Source: Thermodesulfobacteriota bacterium
GTDB lineage: Bacteria > Desulfobacterota > Deferrisomatia > Deferrisomatales > JACRMM01
DNA length: 46,546 nt
Assembly: GCA_040756475.1 (NCBI GenBank)
Contig: JBFLZB010000005.1
Location: 1 to 46,546 of the forward strand
Direction of reading: 5' to 3'
Shown here: piece after piece, positions 16,616 through 28,910 of the stretch
How the letters are laid out: the number at the start of each line of letters is the position of its first letter
Numbering within the stretch: position 1 is the first letter of the stretch
Notes under the pieces: generated by a model
What the model was told of the DNA's origin: nothing
What the model saw: only the letters and a program-made list of their open reading frames with translations
Databases searched by the model: none
Position numbers and translations under genes: made by a program

Positions 16616-18091
16616 ATGAGGAGCCGCGTCCTGTTTTTCGCGGGAGCGCTGCTGGCGGCGTCCGCTGCATCGGCCGCGCCCCTGAGCGGCGACACCGAGG
16701 CCTGCATCGGGTGTCACCAGGAGGTGACCCCGGGGATCGTGGCCGACTGGCGGGCGAGCCGCCACGCCCGGGTCACGCCCGCCCAGGCCCTGGAACAGGC
16801 GCCCCTGGCCCGGCGCTTTTCGGCGGCCGAGCCCCCGGCCGGCACCGCCGCCACCGCCGTGGGGTGCGCCGAGTGCCACACGCGAAACCCGGACGCCCAC
16901 CCCGACAGCTTCGAGCACAACGGCTACCGGGTGCACATCGTCGTGAGCCCCGCGGACTGCGCGGGGTGCCACCCCCAGGAGCGCGACGAGTTCGCCCAGA
17001 ACCTCATGGGCAACGCTTACGGGAACCTGGTGGAGAACGCCCTCTATCGCCAGCTGGTCGAGTCGGTCAACGGGGTGCAGACCTTCGAGGGGGGCAAGCT
17101 CGTCGCCCACGCCCCGGACGACCTGACCAACGCCGACTCGTGCCTGGCGTGCCACGGCACCCGGGTGGAGGTCCGGGGCACGGCTGCCCGGGATACCGCC
17201 ATGGGGGAGATGGACTTCCCCGTCCTCTCCGGGTGGCCCAACCAGGGGGTGGGGCGGATCAACCCCGACGGGAGCGCCGGCGCGTGCACCGCCTGCCACA
17301 CGCGGCACCAGTTCTCCATCGAGGTGGCCCGCAAGCCCTACACTTGCTCCCAGTGTCACAAGGGGCCCGACGTTCCCGCCTACCCGGTCTACATGGTGAG
17401 CAAGCACGGGAACATCTATGATTCCCTGGAAGCCAAGTGGGATTTCGAAGCCGTTCCCTGGGACGCGGGAAAGCACTTCACCGCCCCCACTTGCGCCACC
17501 TGCCACGTGAGCCTCGTGACCCGTGGCGCCGAGGTGATCGCCAAGCGCACCCACCGGATGAACGACCGGCTTTCCTGGCGCCTCTTCGGTCTCGTTTACG
17601 CCCACCCCCACCCGATCTCAGCGGACACCACCGGCATCCGCAACCGGGCAGGGCTTCCCCTGCCCACCGAGCTCACGGGGGAGCCCGTGGAAGAGTTCCT
17701 CATCGGGGCCGAGGAGCAGAAGGCCCGCCGGGAGGCCATGATGGCGGTGTGCGGGGCGTGCCACAGCCGCCAGTGGGCCGAGGGGCACTTCGCGCGGCTG
17801 GAGCGGGCGGTGGAGACCACCAACGCCATGACGCTGTCGGCCACCCAGCTCCTCCTCTCGGCGTGGGAGAAGGGCCTGGCCGGGGGCCCCGCCCAGGGCG
17901 CGAGCCCCTTCGACGAGGCCATCGAGCGCAAGTGGGTGCGCCAGTGGCTCTTCTATGCCAACTCGATCCGCTTTGCATCGTCCATGGGCGGCGCGGACTA
18001 CGGCGTCTTCGCCAACGGCCGGTTCTACCTGGCCGAGAACCTCCGAGAGATGGCCGACTGGCTGGAGTTCCTGGAGCACTCCAGACCATAG
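16616..18091 (+). CDS. Octahaem cytochrome c, hydroxylamine-oxidoreductase-like
   Basis: A 491-residue periplasmic cytochrome with a signal peptide (MRSRVLFFAGALLAASAASA-AP) and a strong AGGAGGAGGA ribosome site. Eight CxxCH haem sites are visible in order: CIGCH (C30), CAECH, CAGCH, CLACH, CTACH, CSQCH, CATCH and CGACH. Spacing and the sequence around them (SVNGVQTFEGGK; VGRINPDGSAG; YMVSKHGNIYDS; FTAPTCATCHVS) match the HAO family, in which haem 4 is catalytic. Family members oxidise hydroxylamine or hydrazine or reduce nitrite. Whether the Tyr that cross-links haem 4 in oxidising enzymes is present cannot be decided by eye; GADYGVFANGRFYL is a candidate region. No membrane quinol partner is adjacent. 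Confidence 0.88.
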   Translation: MRSRVLFFAGALLAASAASAAPLSGDTEACIGCHQEVTPGIVADWRASRHARVTPAQALEQAPLARRFSAAEPPAGTAATAVGCAECHTRNPDAHPDSFEHNGYRVHIVVSPADCAGCHPQERDEFAQNLMGNAYGNLVENALYRQLVESVNGVQTFEGGKLVAHAPDDLTNADSCLACHGTRVEVRGTAARDTAMGEMDFPVLSGWPNQGVGRINPDGSAGACTACHTRHQFSIEVARKPYTCSQCHKGPDVPAYPVYMVSKHGNIYDSLEAKWDFEAVPWDAGKHFTAPTCATCHVSLVTRGAEVIAKRTHRMNDRLSWRLFGLVYAHPHPISADTTGIRNRAGLPLPTELTGEPVEEFLIGAEEQKARREAMMAVCGACHSRQWAEGHFARLERAVETTNAMTLSATQLLLSAWEKGLAGGPAQGASPFDEAIERKWVRQWLFYANSIRFASSMGGADYGVFANGRFYLAENLREMADWLEFLEHSRP

Positions 18092-18121
18092 GCTGCACAG
18101 GGGTCCATGGGGAGTGGGGGC

Positions 18122-18136
18122 GGGGGGGGGGGGGGG
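18122..18136. repeat. G15 homopolymer
   Basis: Fifteen consecutive G in the convergent gap after the cytochrome gene. It could be a slippage-prone tract or a site of sequencing error; it is not in a coding frame I accept. Confidence 0.85.
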
Positions 18137-18165
18137 CGGCCCGGGGGAGAGGATCCCCCGGCCCG
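18137..18165. terminator. Hairpin between convergent cytochrome and clpB genes
   Basis: Stem CCGGGGGA (18141-18148) / TCCCCCGG (18154-18161) with loop gagga, extended by three more pairs after one mismatch. It could terminate the cytochrome transcript. There is no T tract. Confidence 0.5.
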
Positions 18166-18186
18166 CTCGTCGGTTGGGATCGAGAC

Positions 18187-18222
18187 CGATAGCGATCCCG
18201 ATCCCGATAGCGATACCGATTC
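18187..18222 (+). repeat. CGATAC-type hexamer tandem array
   Basis: Six hexamers in register: cgatag, cgatcc, cgatcc, cgatag, cgatac, cgattc. The same unit occurs in inverted and direct form at 27743-27805. Confidence 0.85.
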
Positions 18223-18289
18223 CGAGGGCGAACTGGATTCCCCATCACCGGGTCAAGCACCGATGGCGGCCGGAGATCGGGGCCCGGGC

Positions 18290-20965
<2,676 letters not shown>

Positions 20966-21029
20966 CGAACGCTCCTTTCGAACCCGGCGGACTCTGCACA
21001 AGGCGTGCCATCACGGACGACCGGCGCAA

Positions 21030-21057
21030 ACAATAAGTCGGGATCCCGGAAGGGCAA
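21030..21057 (-). promoter_or_regulatory. Possible clpB promoter
   Basis: Minus strand: TTGCCC (21052-21057), 16 bases, TATTGT (21030-21035). It is about 65 bases upstream of the clpB ATG. The -35 box reads CTTGCCC and could also be a weak heat-shock (sigma-32) box. I see no CIRCE element. Confidence 0.4.
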
Positions 21058-21116
21058 GTGGGGGCGGTCCCCGGCGCGATCTTCCTTGTCGAGACGGACC
21101 GTGTTCTCTAGGCTAA

Positions 21117-21152
21117 CGAGGCCACGCCTCAGACCGTCGAGGCGTGGCCTCG
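21117..21152. terminator. Perfect 14-bp stem-loop in repeat-rich gap
   Basis: CGAGGCCACGCCTC (21117-21130) pairs perfectly with 21139-21152 around an 8-base loop (agaccgtc). It is the strongest hairpin in the 396-base gap between clpB (-) and the MglA-like gene (+). Both flanking genes point away, so it need not be a terminator and may be a repeat element. Confidence 0.6.
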
Positions 21153-21187
21153 GCTGTCAGCGGTCAGCCGTCAGCGTTCAGCTTGAA
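21153..21187 (+). repeat. GCNGTCA heptamer tandem array
   Basis: Five heptamers: gctgtca, gcggtca, gccgtca, gcgttca, gcttgaa. The array is adjacent to the 14-bp stem-loop and drifts at the 3' end. Confidence 0.8.
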
Positions 21188-21200
21188 GCCAGGGCGAGCC

Positions 21201-21230
21201 GTAGGGTGGGTCAAGCGAAGCGACCCACCA
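21201..21230 (+). repeat. REP-like palindrome GTAGGGTGGGTC...GACCCACC
   Basis: GGTGGGTC (21205-21212) pairs with GACCCACC (21222-21229) around aagcgaagc. The whole element (gtagggtgggtcaagcgaag, then cgacccaccat) resembles a short palindromic repeat common between genes in many proteobacteria. Confidence 0.65.
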
Positions 21231-21301
21231 TTTCTCGGGAGCGAAACTTGACGCATTGTTCCAGATTTCAGGTCCTCAAGAATTTCTAGCGTGTCCGTGC
21301 C

Positions 21302-21324
21302 GTAGGAGCGGGCTTGCCCGCGAA
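21302..21324 (+). repeat. REP-like element GTAGGAGCGGGCTTGCCCGC
   Basis: GTAGGA followed by a GCGGGC-tt-GCCCGC hairpin. It closely resembles the REP sequences well known from Pseudomonas. Two related copies form an inverted pair at 31160-31238. Confidence 0.7.
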
Positions 21325-21361
21325 GAGTTTGCCGTTGCCGCCGAAAGGAGTCGGAGCCGCC

Positions 21362-22006
21362 ATGCCTCGCCTGGACGAACGCACGCAGATCCTGCGCTTC
21401 AAGGTCGTCTTCTGGGGGCCGGGGCAAGGGGGCAAGACCACCGCGCTGCGGCAGATCCACGCCGCGGTACCCCCCGAGCGCAAGGGAAGGCTCGTGTGCC
21501 TCTCTACCGAGACCGAGCGCACGCTCTTCTTCGATTTCGCGTCGGTGCACCTGGGACGGGTGGACGGGGGAGGGCCGGCGGTAGCCGCGGACGTGTACAC
21601 GGTGCCCGGCCAGGTCTTCTACGTGGAGGCGCGCCGACAGCTCCTGCGAAACACCGACGCGGTGGCCTTCGTGGCCGACTCCGCCGAGCCGCGGGAGGGG
21701 GCCAACGTGGAGTCGCTGCGAAACCTCCGGGAGGTCCTGGGGGGGTGGGGCCTGGATCTCGACGAGCTTCCCCTGGCCTTCCTCTACAACAAGCGCGACC
21801 TCCCGGACGCGGTGCCCGTGTCCCGGCTCCGGGCGGCGCTGAACCCGGAGCGCCGGCCCGAGTTCCAGTCGGTGGCGAATCGGGGTGAGGGAGTCATGGA
21901 GATCCTGGGTGCCCTCTGCGGGCTCCTCCTCGAACAGCACGTCTTCCGGGGAGCGCCGGGCACCGTGGACGGCCGGTGGTTCGCCGTGCCGGGGTTCGAG
22001 GGGTAG
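21362..22006 (+). CDS. MglA-like small Ras-type GTPase
   Basis: A 214-residue cytoplasmic GTPase. P-loop GPGQGGKT (19-26), the MglA-type switch TVPGQ (80-84, in place of DTAGQ) and the guanine-specificity motif NKRD (143-146) are visible. In Myxococcus MglA sets cell polarity for gliding and type IV pilus motility, with MglB as its activator. No MglB/roadblock gene is next to this one, so the partner must be elsewhere or absent. The ATG at 21362 was chosen over upstream in-frame starts because it gives the compact family N-terminus (MPRLDERTQILRFKVVFWGPG). Confidence 0.85.
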   Translation: MPRLDERTQILRFKVVFWGPGQGGKTTALRQIHAAVPPERKGRLVCLSTETERTLFFDFASVHLGRVDGGGPAVAADVYTVPGQVFYVEARRQLLRNTDAVAFVADSAEPREGANVESLRNLREVLGGWGLDLDELPLAFLYNKRDLPDAVPVSRLRAALNPERRPEFQSVANRGEGVMEILGALCGLLLEQHVFRGAPGTVDGRWFAVPGFEG

Positions 22007-22026
22007 GAAGGATTCGGGGCAAAACG

Positions 22027-22058
22027 CCGACGGCCCGGGAGGGTCCCCGGGCCGTCGG
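22027..22058. terminator. Bidirectional terminator hairpin
   Basis: Perfect 13-bp stem CCGACGGCCCGGG (22027-22039) / CCCGGGCCGTCGG (22046-22058), loop agggtc, between the convergent GTPase and SLOG genes. It is very stable but has only TT after it. Confidence 0.7.
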
Positions 22059-22080
22059 TTGCGGTGGCAGTTTGCCGGGG

Positions 22081-22629
22081 CTACTTGGGGAACGACCGGA
22101 CGAACAGCTCCTGGATGGCCTTCTTCCCGGCGGCGTTCAGGTTGCGGGTGCCGGTGCCGCAAAACGTGCTCTTGGCGATGGTGGGCACCTCTTCCACCCA
22201 GGTGTCGCTGCGCCAGGTGAACCAGTGGCCCTTTTCCTGATCGAAGACGTACAGGGGCCGGTTCCACATCTTGGCGAGCTCGGCTGCCCAGCCGGTGCCG
22301 CCCTTGACGGTGCCGTCGCCCTGGATCTCACCCACCACGAAGACCTGGTAGCCGCTGTTGACCTGGTGCCAGATGCTCTGGAGGATCTGGCGCATCCAGG
22401 GGCGGGTCGAGTAGTCGCGGTGAAGGCGCTTGGAGACCTCGGCCATGCTCACGTCGCCCTTGGCCAGGTCAGCCGCCTGGAGCTGGCGGCGGCCGGGGGC
22501 GCGCTGGATGTGGTGGCCGTCGAAGGTGTAGTGGACCTCCGCCACGCCGTGGGTCGCGGCCGCCTCGCCGAAGGCTTCCTCGGCGCCCCGGGCGCCTCCA
22601 CTGAAGAGGGTGACGTCGCTGGGCTTCAT
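22081..22629 (-). CDS. SLOG-superfamily (YpsA/LOG-like) protein of unknown function
   Basis: A 182-residue soluble protein. Two glycine motifs typical of the SLOG Rossmann-like nucleotide-binding fold are visible: FSGGARGAEEAFG (9-21) and KGGTGWAAELAK (109-120), with the strand QVFVVGEI between them. Conserved-looking motifs IWHQVNSG, VFDQEKGHWFTW and FCGTGTRNLNAAGKKAI suggest a defined subfamily. SLOG proteins bind nucleotide or NAD-type ligands, and some act in cytokinin-like phosphoribohydrolase or defence signalling; no such partner is adjacent here. It has its own promoter, divergent from kdsB, so it is probably a single-gene unit. Confidence 0.7.
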   Translation of the reverse strand: MKPSDVTLFSGGARGAEEAFGEAAATHGVAEVHYTFDGHHIQRAPGRRQLQAADLAKGDVSMAEVSKRLHRDYSTRPWMRQILQSIWHQVNSGYQVFVVGEIQGDGTVKGGTGWAAELAKMWNRPLYVFDQEKGHWFTWRSDTWVEEVPTIAKSTFCGTGTRNLNAAGKKAIQELFVRSFPK

Positions 22630-22718
22630 GGTGTCTTCCTTTCCTGCCGGACGGGGCCGGCTCGGGGTGTCTCGGGGCCCGGCGGGGCGTGCCCGGCGCC
22701 GGGAGGAAAAGGGGAGCG

Positions 22719-22747
22719 CTTGTACCGGATTTCGACCCCCGGGTCAA
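22719..22747 (-). promoter_or_regulatory. Candidate promoter of the SLOG gene
   Basis: Minus strand: TTGACC (22742-22747), 17-base spacer, TACAAG (22719-22724), about 90 bases before the ATG. A GC-rich palindrome (ttccgccgg / ccggcgggaa, 22754-22776) lies between this and the kdsB promoter. Confidence 0.5.
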
Positions 22748-22797
22748 GCAGTTTTCCGCCGGAATGCCGGCGGGAATTCATGCCCCAAGGGCGCGGC

Positions 22798-22827
22798 TTG
22801 ACACCTTCGAAAGCCGCCGAGTATGGT
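22798..22827 (+). promoter_or_regulatory. Candidate promoter of the kdsB operon
   Basis: TTGACA (22798-22803, perfect -35), 18-base spacer, TATGGT (22822-22827). It is about 30 bases upstream of the kdsB TTG and probably drives the Kdo/Lpt block. Confidence 0.65.
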
Positions 22828-22859
22828 ACCGCCCTTCTCGGGCCGCACAAGGAGGCCGT

Positions 22860-23645
22860 TTGCGCGCCGTCGCGGTGATCCCCGCCCGATATGCCTCGTC
22901 CCGCTTCCCCGGCAAGCCCCTGGCCCCCCTGCTGGGCCGCCCCATGGTCGCCTGGGTGGTGGAGGCGGCCCTGCTGGCGCAGCGGCTCGACGAGGTGTGG
23001 GTGGCAACCGACAGCGAGCCCATCGCCCGGGCGGCCGAGGAAGCCGGGGCGCGGGTGGCCATGACCTCGCCGGCGTGCGCCAGCGGCACCGACCGGGTGG
23101 CGGAGACGGCCCGGTCGGTGGTCGCCGACGTGTACGTGAACCTCCAGGGCGACGAGCCCCTTCTGGAACCCGCCGACGTGGACCGCCTGGTGGGCGTGTT
23201 CGCCGACGAACCCGCCACGCGCATGGCCACCCTGGCCCGACCGGCGGACCGGGAGGGCGACCTCTCGGACCCCAACGTGGTCAAGGTGGTGTGCGACGCG
23301 TCGGGGGCGGCGCTGTACTTTTCCCGCTCTCCCATCCCCTACTATCGGGACGCCTGGGGGGGAGCGGGTGCTGCCGGTCCGGCGCCGGCGGGCCAGGTCG
23401 AACCCTTGCGGCATCTGGGCATCTATGCCTTCCGGCGCGAAGCCCTCCTGGCGTTTGCCGCGCTGCCCCCCGGCCGGTTGGAGGACGCCGAGCGGCTCGA
23501 GCAGCTGCGCGCCCTGGAGGCGGGGTGGCGCATCCGGGTGGTTGCCGCCCGGGGGGACTCCCTCGGGGTGGACCGGCCCGAAGATCTCGTCCGGGCCGAA
23601 AAGGCCCTGCGGGCCCGGTTCGACCCCGGACGGCTGGGGTGCTGA
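22860..23645 (+). CDS. kdsB: 3-deoxy-manno-octulosonate cytidylyltransferase
   Basis: A 261-residue enzyme that activates Kdo with CTP to CMP-Kdo for lipid A inner-core synthesis. Motifs: VIPARYASSRFPGKPL at the N-terminus, ASGTDRVAE, VNLQGDEPL, FSRSPIPYYRD and LEDAERLEQLRALEAGWRI. I chose TTG 22860 because AAGGAGG (22849-22855) lies just upstream and the protein then begins MRAVAVIPARY, as in the family. The frame stays open further upstream but without a ribosome site. It is the first gene of the Kdo block. Confidence 0.95.
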   Translation: MRAVAVIPARYASSRFPGKPLAPLLGRPMVAWVVEAALLAQRLDEVWVATDSEPIARAAEEAGARVAMTSPACASGTDRVAETARSVVADVYVNLQGDEPLLEPADVDRLVGVFADEPATRMATLARPADREGDLSDPNVVKVVCDASGAALYFSRSPIPYYRDAWGGAGAAGPAPAGQVEPLRHLGIYAFRREALLAFAALPPGRLEDAERLEQLRALEAGWRIRVVAARGDSLGVDRPEDLVRAEKALRARFDPGRLGC

Positions 23646-26163
<2,518 letters not shown>

Positions 26164-26167
<4 letters not shown>

Positions 26168-27132
26168 GCGCGCTGGAGACCGCCCGCCGGGTGCTGCGCA
26201 TCGAGGCGCAGGCCCTGGAGGGGCTGGCCCGAAACCTGGGAGCCGAGTTCGAGCGGGCGCTGGACCTGGTACTGGCGTGCCAGGGCAAAGTGGTGCTCAC
26301 GGGAATGGGGAAGAGCGGGATCGTGTGCCGCAAGATCGCCGCCACCCTGTCCTCCACGGGCACGCCCGCCTTCTTTCTCCACCCGGCCGAGGGGGTCCAC
26401 GGGGATCTGGGCATCCTGGCCCGGGGGGACCTGGTCATTGCGGTCTCCAACTCCGGGGAGACCGAGGAGCTGGTGGAGATCCTCCCGGTGATCCGGCGCC
26501 TGGAGCTCGGGCTCATCGCCGTGACGGGAAATCCCCGATCCACCCTGGCGCGGCGAAGCCACGTGGTCCTGTTCCTGGGCGTGGAGCGGGAGGCCTGCCC
26601 GCTCAACCTCGCCCCCATGGCGTCCACCACCGCGACGCTGGCCCTGGGGGACGCCCTGGCGGCGGCCCTCATGGAGCGCAGGGGGTTCTCTACCCAGGAC
26701 TTCGCCCGGTTCCACCCGGCCGGGGCCCTGGGCCGTCAGCTCACCCTCCAGGTGGACGACCTCCTCCACGACGGAGACGAGATCCCCCGGGTGGCGCCGG
26801 CGACGCCCCTTCGCACCGCCATCCTGGAGATGACGTCCAAGCGCCTGGGGCTCACCGGGGTCTTCGACGCCGAGGGCCGCCTGGCGGGGGTCATCACCGA
26901 CGGCGACCTGCGGCGGGGCCTGGAGCGGCGCGCCGACCTCCTGGAGCTCACCGCGGGCGAGGTGATGACGCCGGATCCCAAGCGCATCGCCCGGGGCACC
27001 CTGGCGGTGGAGGCCCTGCGCCTGATGGAGGCCCACGCGATCACGAGCCTCTTCGTGGTGGACGGCGAGGGGTCCCGCAGCGTCGCGGGGGTGGTCCACA
27101 TCCACGACCTGGTGAAGGCGGGGCTGCGATGA
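26164..27132 (+). CDS. kdsD: Arabinose-5-phosphate isomerase
   Basis: A 322-residue enzyme converting ribulose 5-phosphate to arabinose 5-phosphate, the first step to Kdo. An N-terminal SIS domain carries VVLTGMGKSGIVCRKIAATLSS-type motifs (about 40-60), EGVHGDLG and SNSGETEELVEI. Two CBS domains fill the C-terminal half, e.g. MTSKRLGLTGVFDAEGRLAG and LRLMEAHAITSLFVVDG. GTG start overlapping the kdsA stop. Confidence 0.96.
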
Positions 27133-27662
27133 CCCTGGACGAGCGGCTGGCGCGGGTGGAGCTCCTGCTCCTGGACGTGGACGGGGTGCTCACCGACGGC
27201 CGGGTGATCCTGGACGACCGGGGGGTCGAGACCAAGGCCTTCGACGTAACCGACGGCCACGGCCTCAAGCTCCTCCAGCGGGCGGGGGTCGCGGTGGGGC
27301 TCGTCACGGGGCGCCGCAGCCGGGTGGTGGAGCACCGGGCCCGGGAGCTAGGCATCCTCGAGGTGCACCAGGGGGTGAAGGAGAAGCTCCCGGTGGTGCG
27401 GGCGATCCTGGCGCGCCGAGGCCTCGCGCCCGAACGGATGGGGTACGTGGGGGACGACGTGGTGGATCTTCCGGTGCTCCTCCAGGCGGGCCTGGCCGTG
27501 ACGGTTCCCGACGCGCCGGACTACGTACGCCAGCGCGTCCACTGGGTGACCGGGCGCCCCGGGGGCCGGGGCGCGGTGCGGGAGGTGTGCGAGGCCGTCC
27601 TGAGGGCCCGGGGGGCGTGGGAGGCCGTGACGGCCAAGTACTTTTCGCCGGAGCTCCTGTGA
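27129..27662 (+). CDS. kdsC: 3-deoxy-manno-octulosonate-8-phosphatase
   Basis: A 177-residue HAD phosphatase that removes phosphate from Kdo 8-phosphate. HAD motif 1 is LDVDGVLTDG near residue 16, motif 2 is LVTGRRS, motif 3 Lys lies in GVKEKLP and motif 4 is GDDVVDLP. The ATG overlaps the kdsD stop (ATGA). Short C0-type phosphatase of normal length. Confidence 0.96.
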   Translation: MTLDERLARVELLLLDVDGVLTDGRVILDDRGVETKAFDVTDGHGLKLLQRAGVAVGLVTGRRSRVVEHRARELGILEVHQGVKEKLPVVRAILARRGLAPERMGYVGDDVVDLPVLLQAGLAVTVPDAPDYVRQRVHWVTGRPGGRGAVREVCEAVLRARGAWEAVTAKYFSPELL

Positions 27663-27669
27663 AGGCAGC

Positions 27670-28383
27670 GTGGTGAACCCGAGCTCCCCGGACGATTTCC
27701 CCGGATCGGACCCCCGGAGTCCCGCGCCCGAAGGCGGACTCGGTATCGCTATCGCTATCGGGATCGGTATTCGAGCACTGACGAAGGGGAAAGCGATACC
27801 GATACTGACAGCGGTTGCGAGCGCAACGCAACGCGTCTCTCGCCGCCGACGGCCATGGGCCGGGGCCCCGGGGATCTTGACCGTCGCGGTCCTCTTGGGG
27901 TGGAGCGGCCTGGGCTGCCGGGGAGACGAGGGGCGCGAAGCAGGCTCGGAGTTGCCGCGGCCCACTTCGGTTTTCGAGGGGGTCGAGCTGGTGCACCAGG
28001 AGGAAGGGGGAGACTGGTGGCGGCTGACCGCCGCCGAGGGCGCGGGGTGGGAAGGGGAAGGCACCGGGTCCCTGCGGGAGGTCCGGGGGGAGATTCGCCG
28101 CGGAGGGCACGCCCTGCGGTTGGAGGCGGGAGGGGCGGATATCGACGGGAGGGACGTGGTGCGGCTGTCCGGGGGCGTGGAGGTGGCGTGGGACGCGTAC
28201 CGGGCGCACCTGGACCGGGCCGAGTACCGCCCGGGCCAGGGCCGGGTGACCTCGGATGACGCGGTGTCCCTCGAGGGGGCCGGGCTGCGGGTGCGGGGCC
28301 GGGGGCTGGAGGTGGACGTGGAGAAGCGAACGGCGCGGGTTCGGGAAGGGGTGGAGGCGTCGGTGGGGGGAGGAACGCCGTGA
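27670..28383 (+). CDS. lptC: LptC, lipopolysaccharide transport periplasmic protein (start uncertain)
   Basis: The last 150 residues form the LptC/LptA-type repeating beta-strand fold (SVFEGVELVHQEEGGDWWRL, VRGEIRRGGHALRLEA, DDAVSLEGAGLRVRG). A single membrane helix, ILTVAVLLGWSGLGC, precedes it; its end could also be a lipobox. The frame is open from GTG 27670, but residues about 25-45 are encoded by a CGATAC-type repeat array and read GIAIAIGIGI. The alternative TTG at 27877 gives a protein with a helix but no basic lead and a poor ribosome site. LptC bridges LptB2FG to LptA in LPS transport. Overlaps lptA by 4 bases. Confidence 0.82.
   Translation: MVNPSSPDDFPGSDPRSPAPEGGLGIAIAIGIGIRALTKGKAIPILTAVASATQRVSRRRRPWAGAPGILTVAVLLGWSGLGCRGDEGREAGSELPRPTSVFEGVELVHQEEGGDWWRLTAAEGAGWEGEGTGSLREVRGEIRRGGHALRLEAGGADIDGRDVVRLSGGVEVAWDAYRAHLDRAEYRPGQGRVTSDDAVSLEGAGLRVRGRGLEVDVEKRTARVREGVEASVGGGTP
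27743..27805. repeat. CGATAC-type hexamer array, inverted then direct
   Basis: Plus strand reads gtatcg, ctatcg, ctatcg, ggatcg, gtattcg (27743-27773), the complement of the 18187 unit, followed after 20 bases by cgatac, cgatac (27794-27805). The two halves are inverted and could pair. The array lies between kdsC and the conserved part of lptC, inside the open lptC frame. Confidence 0.82.
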
Positions 28384-28910
28384 AGAACCTTGCGGCGGTC
28401 GTCGCGGCGGCGAGCCTTGCGTTCCTTTCGGGAGTCGGGGCGCCGGACACGGCCCGGGCCCAGGCTCCGCCCCCGGGTATTGCCCCGGGGGGCATTCCCC
28501 GGTGGGACGTGGGCTCCGAGCCCCTCCAGGTGGACTCCCGGAGCCTGGAGGCCCGGGGGGCGGAGGGGATCGTGGTCTTCGAGGGCGAGGTGGTGGCCCG
28601 GCAGGGAGACCTCACCCTCCAGTCGGACCGCCTGGAGGTGGGCATCGACGGGGAGACCCGGGAGCTCCGGTCGGCCGTGGCACGGGGCACGGTGCGCATC
28701 CGCCGGGGCGAACTCCTGGCCACGGCGGCCGAGGCCACCTACGACGCGGCCGCGGGGATCATCGTCCTTACGGGGGACCCCAAGGTCTGGCGGGACCGGG
28801 ACGTGGTGGCGGGGGACCGGATCACCCTGTACCTGGCCGAGAACCGCAGCGTGGTCGAGGGCGCCAAGGCGGTGCTCTTTCCCGGCAGGCCGCCGGGAGA
28901 GGAGCGGTGA
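28380..28910 (+). CDS. lptA: LptA, periplasmic LPS transport protein
   Basis: A 176-residue protein with a signal peptide (MKNLAAVVAAASLAFLSG..., cleavage near ARA-QA). The OstA/LptA fold is seen as LQVDSRSLEARGAEGIVVFEG, LTLQSDRLEV, AEATYDAAAGIIVLTGDP and WRDRDVVAGDRITLYLAENR. LptA forms the periplasmic bridge that carries LPS from the inner to the outer membrane. GTG start overlapping lptC; its stop overlaps the lptB ATG. Confidence 0.94.
   Translation: MKNLAAVVAAASLAFLSGVGAPDTARAQAPPPGIAPGGIPRWDVGSEPLQVDSRSLEARGAEGIVVFEGEVVARQGDLTLQSDRLEVGIDGETRELRSAVARGTVRIRRGELLATAAEATYDAAAGIIVLTGDPKVWRDRDVVAGDRITLYLAENRSVVEGAKAVLFPGRPPGEER

Noticed and set aside
20966-21361. CIRCE element upstream of clpB
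   Set aside because: No TTAGCACTC-N9-GAGTGCTAA-type sequence is present; the palindromes there are GC-rich and unrelated.
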